Origin: UBA11872 sp965198285
Lineage (GTDB): Bacteria; Chloroflexota; UBA11872
Direction: 5' to 3'
NCBI GenBank assembly: GCA_965198285.1
Contig: OZ240251.1
Location: 3,348,001 to 3,412,000 of the forward strand
Length of the DNA: 64,000 bases
A program made the position numbers and the translations under genes. Positions 26,133-33,750 of this stretch are shown one piece after another (position 1 is the stretch's first letter; the number at the start of each line of letters is the position of its first letter). The notes under the pieces are model-generated. The model made no database searches. It worked only from the letters and a program-made list of their open reading frames with translations, and was not told the origin of the DNA.

Positions 26133-26282
26133 GAGAACGACTAGCAATTCAGGTCGACAGATCGACGGTTGGGCGCTGCGGGCGCCGGTTCGCTGGGGAC
26201 CGGCAGCCCGGGCACTCGGTCCGTCCGGTCGCGGCGTCGACTCGCTCGCGCCGGCAGTGCCGCTATTCGGGACGCCGGGCCG

Positions 26283-27269
26283 CTAGCCCTCTTCGACGTC
26301 CCAGTCCAGCAGGACGCCGAGGGTTTGGTCGGGGTGGTCGTGGAGGAGGTGGAAGGCTTCGGGAGCTCGGGTGTAGGGGAAGCGGTGGGTGGTCATGCGG
26401 TCGGGGTTGATGGCGCCGGACTCGATGAGGGCCAGGGAGCGCCGGGCCGACCCGGCGTGCCACTGGCCGCCGAAGAAGCCGCCCACGATGCGGCGGCTCT
26501 GAATGATCTCGGAGCTGAGGGGCAGGTACTGCTGCTCGTACTTGCCGATGAGGTGGAGAGCTCCGCCTTCCGCGAGCATTTCCATGCCCTGCCGGAAGGC
26601 CTTCGGGCCCGCGGGACCGCCGACGGCGTAGACGACCAGGTCCGCGCCGAGGCCTTCGGAGTGGCGCCTGACGGCCGCGACGGGGTCTTCCTCGGCGGCG
26701 TTGACGACGTGGTCGGCGCCGAGGGCGGCGGCAAGCTCGCAGCGGAGCGGGGCCGCGTCGACGGCGATGAGCCGCCCGGCGTCGATGGAGCGCATGACCT
26801 GGAGGATGAGGCTGCCGACGAGGCCCTGGCCGAGGATGACGATGACGTTGTCGCGTCCGAACGGGGCGATATCCGTCCAGCGCACGGCCGAGGCGCTGAG
26901 CATCCAGTAGGGGGCCTGGTCCCAGGTGACGCTGGGGGAGAGCGGAAGGATCTCGGGCAGCTTGGCCTGGCGCTCGGGGATGGCGGCGGCCACCACGAAC
27001 TGCGCGTGGGGCGCGACGGCGCCCACGCGGTCGCCGACGGCCAGGTGCTCCACGCCCTCGCCCAGCGCATCGACCACCCCGGCCATGGAATAACCCATGA
27101 TCTGCGGATCGACGGCTTCTTCCAGGACGTAGCGCCGTCCGATTTCCGAGCCACGGCTGATGAGGCTGCGCACGGCCTTGACGCGGACTTCGCCGTAGCC
27201 CGGCTCCGGGATGGGGGCGTCTTCCAGCATCACGTTGCCCCGCCCCGCGGGCTTTGCCATTCGCTTCAT
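26283..27269 (-). CDS. Zinc-independent medium-chain dehydrogenase/reductase
   Basis: This 328-residue MDR protein has a GroES-like N-terminal half (PEPGYGEVRVKAV, SLISRGSEIG, GYSMAGVVDALGEGV, VGDRVGA) and a Rossmann half with VIVILGQGLVGSLILQ. The S-x-I-S-x-G-(S/T)-E motif marks a branch that lacks the catalytic zinc cysteines, and I see no structural-zinc cysteine loop either. It probably reduces or oxidises a small alcohol, sugar or enone with NAD(P)H. The enclosing longer frame that begins at 27294 is out of register with this protein. Confidence 0.87.
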   Translation of the reverse strand: MKRMAKPAGRGNVMLEDAPIPEPGYGEVRVKAVRSLISRGSEIGRRYVLEEAVDPQIMGYSMAGVVDALGEGVEHLAVGDRVGAVAPHAQFVVAAAIPERQAKLPEILPLSPSVTWDQAPYWMLSASAVRWTDIAPFGRDNVIVILGQGLVGSLILQVMRSIDAGRLIAVDAAPLRCELAAALGADHVVNAAEEDPVAAVRRHSEGLGADLVVYAVGGPAGPKAFRQGMEMLAEGGALHLIGKYEQQYLPLSSEIIQSRRIVGGFFGGQWHAGSARRSLALIESGAINPDRMTTHRFPYTRAPEAFHLLHDHPDQTLGVLLDWDVEEG

Positions 27270-27456
27270 GCGTCGGCTCCATGCGGCGCGGCATCGCGCC
27301 GGTGCGGTGAGTCCATGATGCCGGGGGTGCGAGGGAGTGGCGAGGGGGCGACCTGCCGGGATCGGGGAACAGCCGAGGGACCAGAGGGCGTTAGTCGCTG
27401 AGATCGATTGCGCGCTACGCGGCCGGCGGTGGCATTCGATTGCCTTTCGGGCTGCT

Positions 27457-29451
27457 CTACTGGCCGCAGACCCGTACGCCTTCGGCTACCTCCAGCTGCT
27501 CCACGAAGGCAGCGCTCAGGCAGCCGCTCATCCATGCGCCCCGGTGAAGCCGCAGGTTCAGTTCACGTAGATGCGCCAGCCGTTCGAGTTCACGTGGCAC
27601 GTCGTCGAAGAACGTGTGGCCGGACAGGTCCAGCGTCTGCAGCTGGTCCAGATCGGCGATCGCCGGCGGCACACGGCCAATTAACTGAAGACTGTCGTGC
27701 GAGTACGCCCCATACCAGAACTCGAATTTCAATCCTGTCACCCGCCGCGGCTCGCCGCTGATGTGTACCCCCGCCCACTGCGCAAGTGGCGTCCCCGGGC
27801 CCCAGTTCAGCAGCGTCGGACCCGCCAGCGTGTCGCGCAGCCTCAGCAGCGTCTCGCAGTCCGCCACCAGCCCGGGGTTGGCCTCCGGATTGGGCACCAC
27901 ATATCCCTCACGACAGGAGGCCTTGGCCGCCTCGGCGTCCTCATAGCCCGAGTGCTCCGCCACCATGGCCAGCCCGCCGCGCACCAGCACGCGCATGTCC
28001 GAGCCGTCCGGCGCCATCGTGTACAGCACCACCTCGCCGTCGGGCGTCGGGCTGCCCGACGTCCGCACCGCGATCCGCGACCCGTCCGGCGCCCAGACCG
28101 CCGCGGCTCGTGCTCGTCCCCGCTCGTTGGCAAATTCCTCCGGCGAGCGCCCCACGATCTCGCCGTCCAGGTCCACCACGCAGAACTGCTGCCCACACGA
28201 ATAGAGAAAGTGCGACCCGTCCGGCGCCCACGCCACGTGGAGCAGCGGGACGTTATAGATGGAGTGCTGAACATCGACGTGCGCCGACAGCCCCACCCGA
28301 TCGGTCAGCTGCCGGATGACCTGCGCATCCGACCCATCGGGCGCGATCGTCACCAGCTGCACGGCGTTCCCGTCCAGCCGCGCCAACGCCAGACGCTGCC
28401 CATCTGGCGACCAGGACACCGTGCTCACCGTGTGCGCCACCGTGCGCGGCGCGGAGCCGTCGGGCGCGGCAATCACGACGCCCATCTCCTTTGCTACCCA
28501 GTCGCCAAGTTGAACGTCGTCGCCAAGCCCCAGAACCGCCAGCTGCGTTCCGTCCGGTGCCCACTGCGGTGGCGCCGCAACGTAGAGGTCGCGCACCAGC
28601 GATTCGGGTTCGGCGTCCGCAGCACCCATCGAGACGACATAAAGCTCGTCGAGGCTTCGATCGCTGTTCGGGTTACCAGACGACAAGAACGCGATGCGTT
28701 GGCCGTCGGACGACCACACCGGCAGGTGATCGTAGTACCGGTTCGTGGTGCGCCGCTGCGCGCCTGACCCGTCCACGCCCACCGTCGCTATTTCGAATTG
28801 GTAGTCCCCGCGCGGATCCCGTGGCGCGTCACCACGCAACGCGTCCCCTTCGGTCGAGAACTCGCAACTGGCATACACGATCGCTTGACCGTCCGGCGAA
28901 AACTGGGCGTACGGGCCAATCCCTTCGCGGAATCGGTAGCCTGGGTTGGCGTCGACGATCTGCCGCAGCCGCGTCCCGTTGACGTCCACCAACCGCACCG
29001 ACGTGACGTCGTCAAAGATGAGATGCGTGCCATCCGGGCTCCAGTTGATGAAGTGCGGCGGGGGATCGCGATGCCAAGCGGTAAATGGCCCGCACACAAG
29101 CCCGCCGGCCTCAAAAACATCCTCGCCACGCGTCCCCTCGACAGGTGTCGGAGACGTCAACTCCTCGACAGGTGTCGGAGACGTCAACTCCTCGACAGGT
29201 GTCGGAGACGTCAACTCCTCGACAGGTGTCGGAGACGTCAACTCCTCGACAGGTGTCGGAGACGTCAACTCCTCGACAGGTGTCGGAGACGTCAACTCCT
29301 CGACAGGTGTCGGAGACGTCAACTCCTCGACAGGTGTCGGAGACGTCAACTCCTCGACAGGTGTCGGAGACGTCAACTCACACCCTGAAAAGAAGAGACA
29401 ACTAATCACCGCGGCCATGGACACAACTCGACGCAGCCAGGCAAGTGTCAC
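27457..29451 (-). CDS. Lipoprotein: tandem ELTSPTPVE repeats, PD40/TolB-like beta-propeller and C-terminal LRR
   Basis: GTG at 29451 follows AGGAA and starts a signal with lipobox FFSGC at residue 24. Directly after the cysteine come nine exact copies of ELTSPTPVE. A propeller of at least eight blades follows, recognisable by SPDGTHLIF, SPDGQAIVY, SSDGQRIAF, APDGTQLAV, SPDGQRLAL, APDGSHFLY and APDGSRIAV. The last 130 residues carry a plant-type leucine-rich repeat region (WAGVHISGEPRRVTGL, IPP-like VPPAIADLDQLQTLDLSGH). The protein should stand outside the membrane on a repeat stalk and bind a ligand. No catalytic residues are visible. A 54-codon frame may precede it with a GTGA overlap. Confidence 0.87.
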   Translation of the reverse strand: MTLAWLRRVVSMAAVISCLFFSGCELTSPTPVEELTSPTPVEELTSPTPVEELTSPTPVEELTSPTPVEELTSPTPVEELTSPTPVEELTSPTPVEELTSPTPVEGTRGEDVFEAGGLVCGPFTAWHRDPPPHFINWSPDGTHLIFDDVTSVRLVDVNGTRLRQIVDANPGYRFREGIGPYAQFSPDGQAIVYASCEFSTEGDALRGDAPRDPRGDYQFEIATVGVDGSGAQRRTTNRYYDHLPVWSSDGQRIAFLSSGNPNSDRSLDELYVVSMGAADAEPESLVRDLYVAAPPQWAPDGTQLAVLGLGDDVQLGDWVAKEMGVVIAAPDGSAPRTVAHTVSTVSWSPDGQRLALARLDGNAVQLVTIAPDGSDAQVIRQLTDRVGLSAHVDVQHSIYNVPLLHVAWAPDGSHFLYSCGQQFCVVDLDGEIVGRSPEEFANERGRARAAAVWAPDGSRIAVRTSGSPTPDGEVVLYTMAPDGSDMRVLVRGGLAMVAEHSGYEDAEAAKASCREGYVVPNPEANPGLVADCETLLRLRDTLAGPTLLNWGPGTPLAQWAGVHISGEPRRVTGLKFEFWYGAYSHDSLQLIGRVPPAIADLDQLQTLDLSGHTFFDDVPRELERLAHLRELNLRLHRGAWMSGCLSAAFVEQLEVAEGVRVCGQ
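29137..29379 (-). repeat. Nine perfect 27-bp tandem repeats (coding minisatellite)
   Basis: The unit is 27 bp and encodes ELTSPTPVE on the minus strand; nine units occupy 243 bp without a mismatch by eye. It lies in the lipoprotein gene immediately after the lipidated cysteine. The copies include the same synonymous codons, which means recent expansion rather than selection at protein level alone. Confidence 0.97.
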
Positions 29452-29612
29452 GGGCTTGATTCCTGCTGGTACAGCGCGTAGATGGCCAGCACGTCCAGCG
29501 GATGCGTCGGACAGTTCAGCGGAATCAAGTGTCGGACGTGTGGCGGCGAGAATCCGAGCAGGCGCGAACCAGCGCGGCAGGTGCGAATGCAGTCACCACG
29601 CCGGGGCGCCAC
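29448..29612 (-). CDS. Possible 54-residue protein coupled to the lipoprotein gene
   Basis: From GTG at 29612 an open frame of 54 codons ends in TGA overlapping the lipoprotein GTG by four bases (GTGA), the same coupling used elsewhere in this genome. The sequence has three cysteines in the first half (GDCIRTCRAG and later LNCPTHPLDV) and ends LAIYALYQQESSP, which reads like protein rather than random frame. There is no clear ribosome site before the GTG, and an in-frame stop lies five codons upstream. It could be a relic of a longer gene. I do not recognise it. Confidence 0.3.
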   Translation of the reverse strand: MAPRRGDCIRTCRAGSRLLGFSPPHVRHLIPLNCPTHPLDVLAIYALYQQESSP

Positions 29613-29970
29613 GGAGCGCGGGAACTCTCACCGTCACATAGATACTTCATGGCTGCCAGACCTATCATGATCGATCCGACCTTCGCAACTCTCAAACCGT
29701 ACGGCTGTCAGCGTCTACTGCCTGTGCGGCGGAAGTGTGGGCGCGACAGAGTCCGCCAGACGCACTCTCCGCCGCTGGCTGCCGTGGCGTCCTCCGCCGC
29801 GATGCGGATCAAGTTTGAGTCGGCGCGGCCGGAGGCCCATGGCTGGCGGTCGTGTAGGCGAAGTTGTCGGTTCCCTTGAATGAGAGTGTGGCAGAAGCGG
29901 CGGTGACTGCGCGCGTTGGTCCCTGGCGAGTGTTCAGCGTAGTCCCTGATCGCGGCCGGCGAGGTGGGCT
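29613..29970. other. Non-coding stretch, 358 bp
   Basis: I see no gene, RNA or strong hairpin here. The plus-strand frames that cross it have no ribosome site and an amino-acid composition typical of shadows. It presumably carries the promoters of the divergently oriented lipoprotein and DUF2283 genes, but I could not pick out convincing -35/-10 boxes. Confidence 0.5.
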
Positions 29971-30171
29971 ATGAAGGTGAACGTGGACCGAGAAGCGGAC
30001 GCGCTGTACCTGCGACTGGACGACTCTGAGATTGTCGAGTCGGAGGAAGTCTCGCCGGGCGTGGCGCCGGACTGCAACGAGGCGAATGAGGTGATCGGGG
30101 TGGAGTTGCTGTACCTATCGAAGCAGTCCTCGGACCTCAACCTGACGGCCCTGGAGTTCGAGACGGTCTAG
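29971..30171 (+). CDS. DUF2283 protein (small antitoxin-like)
   Basis: The 66-residue product begins MKVNVDREADALYLRLDDSEI, the signature of DUF2283, and continues GVAPDCNEANEVIGVELLYLS. The family is a short beta-rich protein often found beside DUF4258 toxin-like genes, and is thought to act as an antitoxin. No DUF4258 partner is readable on either side, so this copy is solitary. GAGGTGGG stands before the ATG. A stem-loop at 30202-30224 follows the stop. Confidence 0.85.
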   Translation: MKVNVDREADALYLRLDDSEIVESEEVSPGVAPDCNEANEVIGVELLYLSKQSSDLNLTALEFETV

Positions 30172-30201
30172 CGAAGCGTCGCCGCAGACCCACGGGAGAG
30201 A

Positions 30202-30224
30202 TGCGGTGGCATAACCCCACCGCA
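30202..30224. terminator. GC-rich stem-loop downstream of the DUF2283 gene
   Basis: TGCGGTGG and CCACCGCA form an 8-bp stem with a 7-base loop, 31 bases after the DUF2283 stop. There is no T-run, so it is only a candidate terminator or mRNA stabiliser. Confidence 0.4.
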
Positions 30225-30341
30225 ATGGCACCAAAGCGTCCCGCGGACATTGGGTCTATTGCGCGCGCCCCTCGCGCCCACCTCATCACCCGGAGCCGTG
30301 GTGAGGCTGCCGCAACATACAAGTGACGAGGGCAAGTACAG

Positions 30342-31526
30342 CTAGTCAGCCAGCCCGCCGCGGTGGAGGTCCATGGCGAGGGAGCGGAAGTTGGGGATGC
30401 GGTGGATGGTGCAGAGGTCGGCGTCGTGCTGGTTTTCGGCGTCGCGGCTGGTGCGGGAGAGGATGACGAGGTCGTGGCCGTCGATGGCGGCGCTGGGGTA
30501 CATGAAGCTGCGGAGCACGCTGTCGGGCCAGCGCGCCACGCAGCCGGCGGGGAACCAATTGAGGCAGTCGATGCTGTAGTGCAGGAAGAGCCAGCGACGC
30601 TCGTTGCCGGGTCCGCCGGTGTACTTGGTCTCGCGCATGCGGTCCCCCCAGCCGAGGAGGTCCTGCGAGTTGGTGACGAGGTTGCTGAGCATCCAGTAGG
30701 TGCGGTTCGGCTGGTCGTTGAGGATGAAGAACTTGCACTGGCCGCCGGGCCAGGCGGTGAACTGGGTGAAGCGGAGCTGGTTGGCTTCCTCGTCATAGTC
30801 GAGCACGGCGGCGATGTTGGCGGTGGCTTTCTCATCGATGATGGCCCGGGCGAACACGCGGATCCTGCCGGCGACCTCGATCGTGTTGGGCTCCAGCCAC
30901 ACGAGCGGCGACGGCCAGCCGCCGTGAATCTGTGGCCGGTCGTCCACGGGGAAGAGGCCCCGAGTCAGGGCCGCCGGAACTTCCGGGGGCGGGACGACGT
31001 TGGAAATGGACCAGGCGTCGGGATCGAGCGCGGACCGGGTGCGATCCCAGCGGACCATGACCTTGCCCTTGTAATCGACACCCGCCGAATCGCGGTCCAT
31101 CGCCCAGTAGAGCGCGTCGGGCCGGATGACCTGCGCCGTCGAGATGTTCCAGAGCGGCCCCTGGATGACGGTCCGCGGCTCGGTCCAGGTCTCCCCGCGG
31201 TCTTGGCTGGTCACGATCTGAAAGTCGCGGTGCGTCCGCTCCTGGACGAACATCAGCAGCTGGCCGTCGACGACGAAGGGCCGGCCCTCCTCGTAGGGCA
31301 GCGTGGGCAGATCGGTCCAGGTCGTGCCGCCGTCGGTGCTTCGGACGATCCGCAGGGAGCGTCCGAGATCGGTATGTCTTCGGCCCCACTGCGGGGCCGC
31401 GACGATCAGGGCGCCGTCGTCGAGACGGGCCAGGTTCGGGTCGTGGAAGAAGTAGAGCTTGGGATCGGGGACACGGGCGGCTATTGCGAAGTCCTGGGCG
31501 AGGGGGGTGACGTTTGGGTTGGGCAT
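30342..31526 (-). CDS. Exo-sialidase/BNR-repeat protein
   Basis: This 394-residue beta-propeller has Asp-box motifs (S-x-D-x-G-x-T-W): STDGGTTWTDLP near residue 64 and SQDRGETWTEP near residue 108. The N-terminal HDPNLARLDDGALIVAA and C-terminal MYPSAAIDGHDLVILSR are typical of bacterial exo-alpha-sialidase-like proteins. No signal peptide is visible. Catalytic Arg triad assignments are not certain, so it could be an inactive glycan-binding propeller or another glycosidase. In the context of the sulfatase and glycosidase genes, processing of host or algal acidic glycans is plausible. Confidence 0.8.
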   Translation of the reverse strand: MPNPNVTPLAQDFAIAARVPDPKLYFFHDPNLARLDDGALIVAAPQWGRRHTDLGRSLRIVRSTDGGTTWTDLPTLPYEEGRPFVVDGQLLMFVQERTHRDFQIVTSQDRGETWTEPRTVIQGPLWNISTAQVIRPDALYWAMDRDSAGVDYKGKVMVRWDRTRSALDPDAWSISNVVPPPEVPAALTRGLFPVDDRPQIHGGWPSPLVWLEPNTIEVAGRIRVFARAIIDEKATANIAAVLDYDEEANQLRFTQFTAWPGGQCKFFILNDQPNRTYWMLSNLVTNSQDLLGWGDRMRETKYTGGPGNERRWLFLHYSIDCLNWFPAGCVARWPDSVLRSFMYPSAAIDGHDLVILSRTSRDAENQHDADLCTIHRIPNFRSLAMDLHRGGLAD

Positions 31527-31677
31527 TGGGGGCTTTCTGGCGAAGGGTGGCAGCTTCCGACCCTCGAGCGTGGGTCGGCTGGGATATCGGGTCTGGACGA
31601 ATCATTGTGCAGGGCTGGCGTGATGCTGGCCGTGTCGGGCGACAATTCACAGGTGCGTTTCGGGTTAGTCTGGCGCC

Positions 31678-31911
31678 ATGGCCAATCTGCACATCCGAAA
31701 TTTTCCGGACGAACTTTACGAACGTCTGCGGCGCCATGCGCGCGAGAACGGCCGCACTGTGAGCGCGGTTGTGCTGAGCGCGGTGGAGCGTGAGTTGGAG
31801 CGCTTGGAGTGGCAGGAGCGCCTGGCTCGGCATCCGACGACAGACCTAGGAATCGACGCGGCGACGCTGGTTGCCGAGGAACGGTTGCGGCGCGACCAAG
31901 AGATTGGGTAG
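31678..31911 (+). CDS. Ribbon-helix-helix antitoxin (FitA/VapB-like)
   Basis: The 77-residue product begins with a beta-strand and helix pattern, MANLHIRNFPDELYERLRRHARENGRTVSAVVLSAVERELER (positions 1-42), characteristic of Arc-type FitA/VapB antitoxins. The C-terminal 30 residues (DAATLVAEERLRRDQEIG) would normally cap a PIN-domain toxin. A decayed PIN reading frame follows at once (31894-32015). The ATG follows a GTCTGGCGCC leader with no clear ribosome site. The protein looks intact. Confidence 0.82.
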   Translation: MANLHIRNFPDELYERLRRHARENGRTVSAVVLSAVERELERLEWQERLARHPTTDLGIDAATLVAEERLRRDQEIG

Positions 31912-32015
31912 CCCGAGACCTCGTTAACGCGGCCGCGGCCGTTGAATACCTGGTCCGGACGCCACCTGAGCCGACGGTGGCGAACCGCCGCCACGGCCAG
32001 GGTCACGTAGCCTGA
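31894..32015 (+). pseudogene. Remnant of a VapC (PIN-domain) toxin
   Basis: Overlapping the antitoxin stop, another frame reads DLVNAAAAVEYLVRTPPEP then TVANRRHGQGHVA and stops. This matches the start of VapC toxins, which usually read VDASAAVEYLL-RTP with the first catalytic Asp in DAS(A). Here that Asp is Asn (VNAAA), there is no start codon in place, and only about 30 of some 130 residues remain. Family assignment is by eye. Confidence 0.55.
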
Positions 32016-32051
32016 CTGGTTGCAACGCGTGCACGGTAAGGCGACGGCGTG

Positions 32052-32279
32052 ATGCCGGGACGAAGCGTCCCATCGGCTGGCCGGGAGATTCTTTCGTACT
32101 ACGAGGGGATTGATGAGGAGGGGCGGCTGGTGCGGGGTGCGGGACCGCTTGAGTTTGCGCGGATGCAGGAGTTGATTGGGCGGTTTGTGCCGGAGGCGCC
32201 GGGGGTGGTGCTGGATGTTGGCGGCGGGCCGGGCCGGTACGCGTACTTACATGGTAGTGCTCGTTGCCTGAACGGTTGA
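32052..32279 (+). pseudogene. Truncated SAM-dependent methyltransferase
   Basis: From ATG at 32052 the frame reads ILSYYEGIDEEGRLV, then PLEFARMQELIGRF and VVLDVGGGPGRYAY, the complete N-terminal cap and SAM motif I of a class I methyltransferase. After RYAY the sequence becomes unrelated (LHGSARCLNG) and stops, so about 170 residues of the fold are missing. The break coincides with a fall in GC content, suggesting an insertion or deletion junction near 32245. Confidence 0.7.
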
Positions 32280-32476
32280 GCAGATGGACTTGACCAGACC
32301 GAGACTGAGGCGTGCTGGGACATTCAAGGCCGGTTTCGGGAAGCGGGCTGGCGAAGTAAGCACGAGGCAATCTCCGAAGACTTTGCCCAACGGAAACCCT
32401 CGGCGTTCACTCCTCTTATACGGTCGGGAGTTCATGCCGCAGCATGAGTACTCAATCAAGTACGTTAGGTTCTAAA

Positions 32477-32944
32477 CTATACGCCTCGCACCTTAAGCGA
32501 GGCGATCTGATCAGCAATAGCCGCAGGGACTTTGACAATCCCTGTGTACTCCAGTTCGTCATTTGCTTGAATAGTCAGCGTGGTTGACGTTCGGAGAAGC
32601 GCGACGGCAAATCCATCTGCGTCAAGAAATGCCGCATCAATGTGCCACATATCAAACGTGAAGTCTTCATCCGACACATTGCGCAAGGTGAGCTTGAATG
32701 AGACTGCCGCCTCAGGATCGAAGTCTCGGTTTTCAACGTACAACATCTTGTAGTCTATGGACTCTTCAACGACCTCAAGTTTTTCGACACGATCGATATC
32801 ACTACTGTATTCCGTGGTTGAAGTGTACCGCTCGCTGAGATTGAATCTCAGATAAGGAATAGCAAGCAATCCGATTATGACGCCAACGCCCAGCAGGGCG
32901 ATGATGCCGACACCAACAGTAGCTATTCTGGCCGTGGAGTTCAT
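32477..32944 (-). CDS. Membrane-anchored protein of unknown function, low-GC gene
   Basis: The 155-residue product from ATG at 32944 (AAAGGAAAA upstream) has one N-terminal membrane helix (ATVGVGIIALLGVGVIIGLLAI) and an extracytoplasmic domain of about 120 residues with beta-strand patterns such as AAVSFKLTLRNVSDEDFTF and TTLTIQANDELEYTGIVKV, an Ig-like or DUF4352-like sandwich. The base composition is markedly more A/T-rich than the neighbours, which suggests transfer. It is the last gene of a three-frame cassette with the 57- and 29-residue frames just upstream. Not recognised. Confidence 0.72.
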   Translation of the reverse strand: MNSTARIATVGVGIIALLGVGVIIGLLAIPYLRFNLSERYTSTTEYSSDIDRVEKLEVVEESIDYKMLYVENRDFDPEAAVSFKLTLRNVSDEDFTFDMWHIDAAFLDADGFAVALLRTSTTLTIQANDELEYTGIVKVPAAIADQIASLKVRGV

Positions 32945-32960
32945 CGCGTTTTCCTTTTCT

Positions 32961-33134
32961 CTAGAAACTAATGATCGTCTGGTCCATGCCTCCACCGAAC
33001 AGCCAGATGAATCCAGCTATCAGCAGAATGATGATGATTCCTAATAGTACGCCGCACAAACCGCCACCGAACCATGACTCCGCGTATTCGTCCACAGGCA
33101 TGTCACGAGGCTTTGGTGGTGGGTACTCGTTCAT
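32961..33134 (-). CDS. 57-residue membrane microprotein
   Basis: A frame too short for common ORF cut-offs: ATG at 33134, preceded by GGGAGGG eight bases upstream, to TAG at 32961. The N-terminal half is soluble (MNEYPPPKPRDMPVDEYAES), then comes a Gly-rich turn and one membrane helix (CGVLLGIIIILLIAGFIWLF) and a short tail. It ends 16 bases before the next gene's ATG and its start overlaps the stop of a 29-codon frame (ATGA). Strong ribosome site, coupling and composition all support a real gene. Confidence 0.65.
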   Translation of the reverse strand: MNEYPPPKPRDMPVDEYAESWFGGGLCGVLLGIIIILLIAGFIWLFGGGMDQTIISF

Positions 33135-33220
33135 CGGGTAGACCCTCCCGTCAATTCGAATTCACCAATGGGTCGTACTTTCGTCTCTTCAACAGGAACG
33201 TCACGTGCCTCGACTCTCAT
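33131..33220 (-). CDS. Possible 29-residue leader or microprotein
   Basis: ATG at 33220 follows GGAGAG; the frame encodes 29 residues (starting MRVEARDVPVEETKVRPIG) and its TGA overlaps the ATG of the 57-residue protein. It may be a translated leader that couples expression of the two membrane proteins. Short length keeps confidence low. Confidence 0.35.
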   Translation of the reverse strand: MRVEARDVPVEETKVRPIGEFELTGGSTR

Positions 33221-33616
33221 GATCTCTCCGTCGCGGCAATCCTGCTCGTCAGATATGTCGCACGGCGAACTCTGAAGCAATCGCAGGTGCCGACAACCAT
33301 GCGACGGTCGGCCGGCGCGCATCAACAATTCCTTTACTCGTCAGCGGCCGCTATGCGTAGACGTGGCCGCATCGCCAAGCCTTCGGCGGCCAATAGACGA
33401 AGCCGCCCAGCCCGCCGCTCCGCAACTCGACCCACACTACGTGATCCTGATTGCTTGGCTGGTCGATGTACGCGAGGGCCGCGTCGAAGGCGGTTGGGGG
33501 CGAGCAGTGGCCGGTGTCGGCCTCGGTTCTTACCCGCACCACCGGGACGTCGGCGCGCCGCGTCGAGCAATATTCGCGCACCTGCCCCCCACGACGAGCG
33601 AACCCTTGAAGGGCCC
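33221..33616. other. Probable gene relics, no intact gene
   Basis: On the minus strand a frame ending at 33351 contains a protein-like stretch (TAFDAALAYIDQPSNQDHVV, then WVELRSGGLGGFVYWPP) of about 55 residues without a credible start, perhaps the tail of a lost gene. The rest is not interpretable. This fits the picture of decayed genes between 31.9 and 33.7 kb. Confidence 0.35.
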
Positions 33617-33727
33617 ATGTCCAACCGCGTGAACCGGGCGCGGTTGCTGGACTGGATTCGCACCGTCGAACAGGAGCCAACGTTGATGGGCATGTCCAAG
33701 CACTTCGTGGTGGCTGCCACGAAGTGA
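33617..33727 (+). CDS. Possible 36-residue frame, perhaps the truncated start of a gene
   Basis: ATG at 33617, preceded by GAAGGGCCC, encodes 36 residues (RARLLDWIRTVEQEPTLMGM then SKHFVVAATK). It reads like an amphipathic helix from a natural protein, but it is cut short by TGA in front of the convergent ybdK gene. It may be a relic or a tiny gene. Not recognised. Confidence 0.25.
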   Translation: MSNRVNRARLLDWIRTVEQEPTLMGMSKHFVVAATK

Positions 33728-33750
33728 CGGCCTGACGCGGCGGCCGAGCG

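Larger units (their letters stand above)
25857..26282. other. Convergent intergenic region, 426 bp
   Basis: This lies between the ends of hyuB (+) and the MDR gene (-). I see no supportable gene in it; the open frames are arginine-rich shadows. It does hold an A/T-rich perfect inverted repeat (25896-25919), the palindrome GTGCGCAC just before it, and an imperfect palindrome at 26115-26132. Confidence 0.7.

Noticed and set aside
29137..29379. Regular 27-bp repeats as a CRISPR array
   Set aside because: The units abut with no spacers and encode a repeated peptide in frame; no cas genes are present.
30363..31793. 476-codon plus-strand frame over the sialidase gene
   Set aside because: Gly/Val/Asp/Glu-rich mirror of the minus-strand Asp-box protein, and it runs into the antitoxin gene in another frame.
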